Assembly (NCBI GenBank): GCA_033239125.1
Contig: BSWB01000004.1
Span: 31,865,501-31,929,500, forward strand
Origin: Fagopyrum homotropicum
Lineage: Eukaryota; Streptophyta; Magnoliopsida; Caryophyllales; Polygonaceae
Reading direction: 5' to 3'
Length of the DNA: 64,000 nucleotides
Shown here: positions 57,618 through 64,000 of the stretch, piece after piece
How the letters are laid out: each line of letters starts with the position of its first letter
Position numbering within the stretch: position 1 is the first letter of the stretch
The notes under the pieces: model-generated
Seen by the model: the letters and a program-made list of their open reading frames with translations, nothing else
Database searches by the model: none
What the model was told of the DNA's origin: nothing
Position numbers and translations under genes: made by a program

Positions 57618-58802
57618 GATGTACTAAATAGTTTGTAATAACTCTACTCTCTATGTTGCTTTCATTTCAAGACTATCATTGCATATTCATTATGTGTTAC
57701 ACGTTTCATTCTTGCATTGCATGAAAAAGAACTTTAAAAACCCATAAAAATTGAAAAATTTTGAAAATTTTGTGCTTCTAATGAATTGATATGATTTCCA
57801 TGATAATCACTACTTGCGAATTGAGTTTGATGACAATTGCATGCTTAAAAGGATTGTAAATCGAAAAAGAATTTGAATGAATGAATTCTACCTCTTTTGC
57901 AAGTTTTATAATGTGAAAACATTGCCTAAATCATGTTGAGAAATTGAAGTTGAAATCACATTATAAGTTCCTATACTTCTTGTTGAAATGATTAAGGCAA
58001 TTTGATACTTTCTTTCCTCTTTCTTTGATCATCTAACTCCTCATTGAAATATTAGCCTCCTTTACCTATCCGGGAACTTGGAAAAGTGAATGAGAAAAAG
58101 GAATGTTTGATGTGGGAGGGCCATGAGAGCAATTATTTGCAATCAATTAAATAGAAAGAAATTATAGGTTTGGGGAAGTCAATCATGACGATGAGTAACT
58201 CGGCACCATTCACATAGCCGGGTGTTTGTGTCTTGCCAAAGTCGGATTGAGCGATATTCCTAGCGGATTATGGTATGTGCGCTAAGGGTTTGAGGCATCT
58301 CTTGCAATTTTGAGAAACGCCAATCTCCTAGGCTTCGGTTTTTGTGCACCTCTATCCATAACTCCAAAAGTAAAGTCGAAAAATGAAAAGAAGAGAGCGA
58401 AGCTCTAAGTTGAAGTGTTGCGGGAACCGCATAAGAAGAAGAAGGTAGTTGTCCACTTTCCCGGATTTATGCACCACTTTCCCTTAAAGTTTTCCCTTCC
58501 CTTCCATACTCTAGACCTTTTCTTTGGAAGTCCTTAAGATCAAAAGAATGTTATATGACTTGGTGATCTAAATTAAAGCTTCTTATGATTGATTTTGATA
58601 ATGTTTGAAGGTTATAATGCTTGTTTTGAGGTTAAATTGATTCATGAACTCTCTTTGCTTTTTACTCTTTAATTGAGTGTGTGAAAGTTTGATGAACGAT
58701 TGAAGCGAGGTTTGAGAATGATCTATTCCTTAGAAGTCACATTCATCCAAAAGAAGGTACACATATTTCATCCTAACTCTTGTTTAAAGCTTTTTAAAAG
58801 AC
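57618..58802 (+). other. Conserved non-coding region (region 2)
   Basis: No gene over 1.2 kb. The block 58160-58410 is nearly identical to 46790-47060 of region 1. Confidence 0.75.
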
Positions 58803-58841
58803 CTTGCTTAGGGACAAGCAAGTGCTAAGTATGGGGTTATT
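58803..58841 (+). other. Element C polypurine tract with GGGA hairpin
   Basis: CTTGCTT-AGGGAC-AAGCAAG (58803-58822), then TAAGTATGGGGTTATT up to the LTR start at 58842. Confidence 0.9.
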
Positions 58842-60553
58842 TGTTAGCATGAAATATTGTGATATTTTAGGCACGTTTTCTAAATGTATTTGATTCATAT
58901 TGATAGTCTTTGTTTGATCTTTGTGCATATGTGAGCTAGTATTACCTATATTTTCGATATGGATGTCTACACTAGTTCTATGTTGATTATAGGTGATTTG
59001 GAGCTATTTCCGAACGGAATCGAGCAAAGGAGAGTTGAGTTGATATGTCCATAGATCGATGACACTTTTTGGAAGCAATTTGGAGTCTTAGATTGAGGAA
59101 TGCACGAGTTTAGGGAAGAATCACGTTCTTACCCTAAATTACGCCCTAAAATACGGCCGTGTCACAAACCACGTTCAGAATTATGGCCGTGGATTCAGAG
59201 TCAGAATTCAATGTTCATTCCAGGGGATTCTACGGCCGTGGAACTAACCGTAATTGTTTCCACGCCCTAGAATTACGGTCGTGGAATCTTCCACGACCGT
59301 GATCTTGGCGAATCTTCTCGCCACACTTCGAAGCCACGATCTTTTGAAGATTGGGCCGGGCCGACACTTTGCCCTGCATTATAAAAAGACGGAAGAAAGG
59401 AGATTCCGTCATGCCTGCTTAGGATCCCGCTTAGGATCAACGCTTAGCAACACACAAACCCTCATCTTAGAGGTATTTGGGAGATCTCATTGAAGATAAA
59501 AGTTCGTAGTGGAGAGTTGCTGTTGTGATCTTCAGATTTGTGGAAGATCGAAGTTCTTGGAAGATTTTGCAAGAAGATCTCTCTTCTTGTTTAGGTTTGA
59601 TTCGGAAACGGATTGACATCCCGTTTCTCTTCTTTCCTAAGGTTGTGATTGTTTACTCCGTTTTGAATCTTTTGATAAACATTTGTTCTTGATTGTGATC
59701 TTGAGATTTGTTTGAAGATTATTGATAGTTCTTGAAAGTTCCCATCTTTTATCCTTTAATTCTTGAATTGATATCAATATGACTGTTATTGGCTAAAAAC
59801 CCTTAACAATTCTAAGGTGAAGGGTTGATAGTTGTGGCATAGGTGATGATAGATCAATCGCAAACAGATTAGACCCTGAGAGTTAGAGAGAATCGCCGAC
59901 AACCCTAAATTACGGTCTGTTCTTGAGTCCACGGCCGTGGAACCTCAAGAACTAACCGTGATTTCCCTTTAGTTTACGAACTTGCTTTTACTTTAATCCA
60001 AAGTTAAAGATTTGCTTTAGCTTAGTCTAGACTTGTCTTTTCTAGGTGGTAGTGAAGCCTCAACAACCTCTACCTCGATTGTGAGCCTCAACAACCTCAG
60101 TCGGTTAAGTTAGTCTTGATCTTTAGATTATAAGTTTGGGTATTTGACACTAATTCTCATCTCTAGAATCTTTCTATATTGAGCCTTAACAACCTGTATA
60201 GAGAGTGCTTTGTAGGTGAGTTACATAAGGTTTTTGGAACCTCAACCGTACGATTACCTTACATTAGTATACCTTTGCATATCTCCACTCTGTCTTTACA
60301 TCATTAGTATATCTTGAATCTATTGCCGCAATTGGATACCTGAAACTTTAGGATTGTTGTTTTCCCAATATCTGCAAAACTCCTATATTTACTCGCTTGA
60401 TAACCTGCAATCGAGTTTGCTCCACCCAAATCCCTGTGTTCGATACTCTGGAATTCTTGCTTAACTACGTCGATCCGTACACTGCGGGTTCGCTTGCTTG
60501 ATTCTAGTTTTATAAATTTAAAACTTATTTGCACACACCTCTAGGGGCGAACA
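58842..60553 (+). repeat. Element C 3' LTR (LTR_C)
   Basis: Same length as 42907-44618; differences include 43126/59061, 43229/59164 and 44244/60187. TATA box at 59380-59387. The CCTCAACAACCT repeats and palindrome cassettes are retained. Confidence 0.94.
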
Positions 60554-60604
60554 TACATCCCGGAAGCCCCGGTGGAAGTGATTGCCCCGCTTCACCTTGA
60601 TTGA
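60554..60604 (+). pseudogene. pol: Q pol C-terminal codons after element C
   Basis: TACAT (second target copy) followed by codons for PEAPVEVIAPLHLD and a TGA stop at 60602-60604 complete the Q integrase. This shows that element C inserted about 15 codons before the end. Confidence 0.9.
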
Positions 60605-61148
60605 AACACTCCTGAATTTGGTCAAGCTAATGACCTTAAAGAAGCGCTTAACGGGAGGCAACCCATTGGTACATATTTTTCCCTTTCTTTTTCTTGCTTT
60701 TGCTTGATCTTACTCTTGGTGTGCTTTGTTTTTCCTTTGTGTTTTTGGGTGCTAGATCTTGTTGATTGTCATGAGTTATGAGATGTTGAAGGTCATGTGA
60801 AGGCCTCATGGAATGGTTGAAGAAGCAAGATCCGAGCACATGGACAAGGAAGAAAGCACCCAGGAAATCGGACTGTTCATGCACAAAATCGGCCGATTTT
60901 CCTGGGTTGCTTGGCCGATTTTTCCTCTGTAAAGAAAAGTGATGATCTCCAATCAAGCATGGGTGGAGCGGACGTGGAACTTGGACGGCTTGCGGTGCCA
61001 AGCGCGGGTTCCGACACCATAATGAACATCAAGAGCTCTCTACCATCCTTGATCGATCATCCACCATCATCATCCAATGAGAACCGAAATACCAAAGCAT
61101 CACCAATTTTACATTGTGAGGACTCTCTTTCACTTCTTTATTTAGTCT
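60605..61148 (+). other. Q 3' region: post-pol motif and palindrome cassette
   Basis: Post-pol motif AAGCGCTTAACGGGAGGCAA (60642-60661) then CCCATTGG. AAAATCGGCCGATTTT at 60885-60900 with half-sites on both sides (60863-60924). No ATHILA ORF-1 counterpart, so Q lacks the env-position gene. Confidence 0.8.
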
Positions 61149-61187
61149 ACACATTAGGGACAATGTGTTTCTAAGTATGGGGTGGGG
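61149..61187 (+). other. Internal GGGA hairpin and purine motif (Q)
   Basis: ACACATT-AGGGAC-AATGTGT (61149-61168), then TAAGTATGGGGTGGGG (61172-61187). Confidence 0.85.
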
Positions 61188-62382
61188 TTTTCATGATCAC
61201 TTGCATGATTAGCATCTAGGATAGTTTAATTTTGTCACATGTTTCATTATGTCTTGCATTGTACATACATATTTCGAAAAATCAAAAAATTCAGAAAATT
61301 TTAATTAAAAATTTTAGTGCTTCTAGGCTTGGATATGACCCTAATGATGAACCTTGTCTTGTGGATTGGCTATGGATGGCCTTATGTGTTAAATTGATGA
61401 ATGTATATGTGGACTTGAAGTACTTCTCTTGAAACCATGAATGATTTGTGATCATGAATGTTTGCCTTGATTGAATTGAGTATTGAAAGTCGAAATTGCA
61501 TGCTAGTTCTTGCACATCATTTAGGAATGAATAAGGCAATTCATCTTTCTCTACTTCTCATCTTGATCATGTTGCTTGAGCACCTCAATTGAGATAAATT
61601 TGACCTCTTTTGACCCATCCGGGAATAGGAGCATGCTAGTGTGTTGATATGTGTGAAAAGCAAGTGTGGGGTGAAGTTGTTGATGAAAGAATGATGTGAA
61701 TGAAATGCTGAAATTGTTGTGAAAGTGTAGACAAAAATATAGGTTTGGGGACGTTGGTTTAAATGACAAGTAACTCGGTACACTTCACATAATCGGGTGT
61801 TGGTGCCTTGCCAAAGTCAAATAAACCGATAGTCCTAACGAGCTTTGGTATGTGTGCCCGGTGTGGATGCATCTCGAAAATAGAAAAAGCCCGAGAATGG
61901 CCAATCACCAAGGTTTCGGCTTTTGTACACCAATGTCATTGTCTCAAAAATAAAAGAAAGAAAAGAAAATGAAGAAAAATATACACTTGAGGGAAGTTGA
62001 TAAGAAAATTTGAAGTTGTGGTTGTTTAGTTCCTTTCCCGGATTAGCATCACATAGCCTAGAAAATTCCCACCTAATCACAACGTTTCTTGGCCTTCTAT
62101 TTTACAAGTCCTTTTGACCTACTTGCATGTGTGTAAGACTAAGTGATTTAGATTGGACATGCTCATGCTCATCTTGACTTCTTCATCTTTACATTTCATC
62201 GCATGCTATCAAGTTAAGTGTAATTGTCTCTCCATGCTTTCATTTATTTGATGCATAATTGCTTGTCAATTGCCATGAAACATGACTATGAAGGTGATCC
62301 AAAATTAGAAGCACAACTCCAAAAGATTTTGCCATTTTTCTGCATGCATAAATCATGTCATCTCTTAGTCTATAGTTGGGAA
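61188..62382 (+). other. Conserved non-coding region (Q)
   Basis: About 1.2 kb without a gene. 61735-61985 is a diverged match to 46790-47060 and 58160-58410 (GTAACTCGG, CGGGTGTT, CTTGCCAAAGTC and GGTATGTG are shared). Confidence 0.7.
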
Positions 62383-62422
62383 TTTGCTCGGGGACGAGCA
62401 AACCTTAAGTATGGGGTATTTT
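62383..62422 (+). other. Element Q polypurine tract with GGGA hairpin
   Basis: TTTGCTCG-GGGA-CGAGCAAA (62383-62402), a perfect 8-bp stem, then TAAGTATGGGGTATTTT up to the LTR start. Confidence 0.92.
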
Positions 62423-64000
62423 TGATAACAAGATTTATGACTTAGGATTAGGTAATCATTTAGATATATTTCTCACTCATTCATGCACGTTTTGGCATTG
62501 GTTCATGACGTCTTCGCTCAATCATGCACATTTCTAGAAAAGACGTCTACACTACCTTTTATCGGTTTTGTAGGTAATTCGGGGATCTATTGGACGTTAA
62601 TCAATACATTTGAGGACCAAGCCTCATGATGGTACACATCCAAAGCCTTGGATGAGCATAATTGGATCAACAAAGGACACAAAGACCACCATTGGTGCAA
62701 GCAATGGAGCAACTCATGGCTAGACGATCATAGCATGCTTCTGTTGAAGAAAATCGACCTACACCCAGGAAAATCGGCCGATTTTTTTCCTCTGGGTCGA
62801 TTTTTAAGCCTTTGACAGCTTAAGCCACGTGTCCCACGATCTCTTGTCCGTCCTTGCTCTTGGTGGAGAATATAAGTGGTCCTTCAGGTGGTTGCTGAGC
62901 ACCCCCCCTCTCCCACACTCTCATTGACAGCTCATTTTGATCTTGGAAAAAGATTGGAGGAGAAGAAAAGCTCTCAAAGATTGAAGGAAGAAGAAGAACA
63001 CCATTCTAAGAGTTTAGAGGGATTTTGAGTGATTTTGCAATCCTGGATTGAAGAACTAATTACAAGGATTGTTAAGAACGTTTTGAATCTTCATTTTAGA
63101 GTTTGTAAGTCTTGCTACAACTTGGATTTGGCTGAGATTTATTGATTTTGCTTACTCATCTTTCATTACTCATCTATGAACACCATGTATGCTTGTTTGA
63201 TGATTTCGGATCTTGATATGCATATTATTGGCTAGTTTCTTGTGATTTTAGAGTGATGGATTGATGGTTATGGCTTGGGTGATGATAGGATGGACTTATA
63301 TGTTAGTTTAGGATGATTTGTATGCAAGAAACCCACCCCAGGAAGAAAAATCGACCTGTTCATCAGATAAATCGGCCGATTTATCTGTAGAACAGCCCGA
63401 TTTATTCTCCTGTTGCTCTTTAAATGATAAATCTGCATGTTGGGGTCCTTGGTTGTTTAAATCCTAGTGTTTATTAAGCCTAATTTAGCTTAGAATCACC
63501 TAATGCTACCAACCTAAGTGAGGGAAGAGATCTACCCGATGATTTCCGATCTTAGATACCTAAGATGATGAATGCTAGGTAGTAGTGAGCCTCATAAGCC
63601 GCTATTGGAATGAGTGTGCTAGGATTATTGCTTGAGATCTCCCTATTCCGAGACTTACCCGGTAAGGAGAGGGTTACCCTTAAGTAGTATCTAGTTTGTG
63701 TGGAATTCCTTACTCTAACCCCTAGAGACTTACCCGGTAATAGGAGTTTGATGCGGGATTAGTGAAGTGAGAGACCTACCCGTTAATTGCTTCCATTAGC
63801 GAAACATTCTTTCCCCAATACCGCAATTTGTCCTTAGAACCCTTAGAACCTTGAGTCCAATGCCATAACCGGAAATCTTGACCTCTAGAATCTACTTTTC
63901 TCTCTTGATCATATACTTGTGTTTTGTGTTACTTACTCGTTTGCTAGCTCAATTTGTTAGTTGTTTTATCACCTTGCTTGACTTGTGATCTTTGTTTGAT
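62423..64000 (+). repeat. Element Q 3' LTR (cut by window edge)
   Basis: It starts TGATAACAAG and matches 33803 onward nearly base for base until about 63900, then matches the partial LTR from 36706. G-box 62826, TATA 62869, palindrome cassettes 62750-62804 and 63347-63405. About 300 bp of the LTR and the predicted GCAAG duplication lie outside. Confidence 0.93.

Larger units (their letters stand above)
42907..60553 (+). mobile_element. Element C: three-LTR composite Athila-like element
   Basis: 17,647 bp with a perfect TACAT duplication. Order: LTR_C 42907-44618, non-autonomous internal region 44619-47486, LTR_D 47487-49124, autonomous internal region 49125-58841, LTR_C 58842-60553. The two outer LTRs are both 1,712 bp with no indels and at least eight substitutions seen by eye (about 0.5%). 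LTR_D has an unrelated U3 but nearly the same R-U5. Each internal region has its own primer site and polypurine tract. Insertion was into the last codons of Q integrase. Confidence 0.9.
33803..64000 (+). mobile_element. Element Q: Athila-like retrotransposon (3' end beyond window)
   Basis: 5' LTR 33803-35632, a 1.4-kb tandem duplication 35306-38113, gag-pol 37175-42906 resuming at 60554 after insertion of element C, a 3' non-coding region 60605-62422, and 3' LTR from 62423 past the window edge. The U3 halves of its two LTRs are near-identical (for example 33803-34300 and 62423-62920). It is inserted in P RNase H. Confidence 0.88.

Overview
The window is plant nuclear DNA, most likely from a eudicot (the species cannot be told), and consists almost entirely of nested Ty3/gypsy LTR retrotransposons plus one CACTA DNA transposon. 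I see no convincing single-copy host gene, RNA gene or CRISPR array. The plant assignment rests on Tekay/Del-type chromovirus pol with a tRNA-iMet primer site, Athila/Tat-type gag-pol with tRNA-Asp primer sites and DLGAS protease, an ATHILA ORF-1-like 3' gene, and a CACTA element with plant Transpos_assoc and Ulp1-like domains.

Layout. 1-18413: an old chromovirus-type LTR ('Z', 1999-3139 plus 17798-18413) is interrupted by a related LTR fragment (1-1998) and by a minus-strand Tekay/Del-like element ('A', 3140-17797). A is itself interrupted in its protease/RT region by a short non-autonomous element ('B1', 9316-12932). B1 has a perfect 5-bp target duplication but carries LTR sequence in inverted orientation at its two ends. 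18414-19650 is AT-rich sequence I cannot assign. 19651-23599 holds an LTR fragment and the 3' end (LTR 19945-22784 plus decayed integrase) of another minus-strand chromovirus ('E').

From 23600 to the end everything is plus-strand Athila-like. Element P (LTR 23600-25439, gag, protease, RT) carries a 4.2-kb CACTA element (26872-31042, TSD CTT) in gag and is cut in its RNase H region by element Q (33803 to beyond the window). Q has a 5' LTR (33803-35632), a 1.4-kb tandem duplication (35306-38113), a nearly complete gag-pol (37175-42906) and a 3' LTR starting at 62423. Near the last codons of Q pol sits element C (42907-60553, TSD TACAT). C is a three-LTR composite: LTR_C, a non-autonomous internal region, a different LTR_D, a nearly intact autonomous gag-pol plus ATHILA ORF-1 gene, LTR_C. 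P, Q and C continue across each insertion, so the nesting order is clear: P, then CACTA and Q, then C.

The unusual signals are mostly non-coding. (1) A hairpin with a GGGA loop lies just upstream of every polypurine tract, and a second hairpin/purine copy sits about 1.2 kb upstream in all three Athila-like 3' regions. (2) CGGCCG-centred palindrome cassettes occupy matching positions (LTR, protease-RT linker, 3' region) but differ between families in flanking sequence. (3) B1 has inverted LTR ends with a perfect TSD. (4) The C/D composite looks like homologous recombination of a one-LTR circle into an LTR. (5) A gene-conversion tract runs from P into Q. Most coding regions are broken by single nonsense or frameshift changes; the ATHILA ORF-1-like gene (55929-57497) and the small CACTA gene are open.
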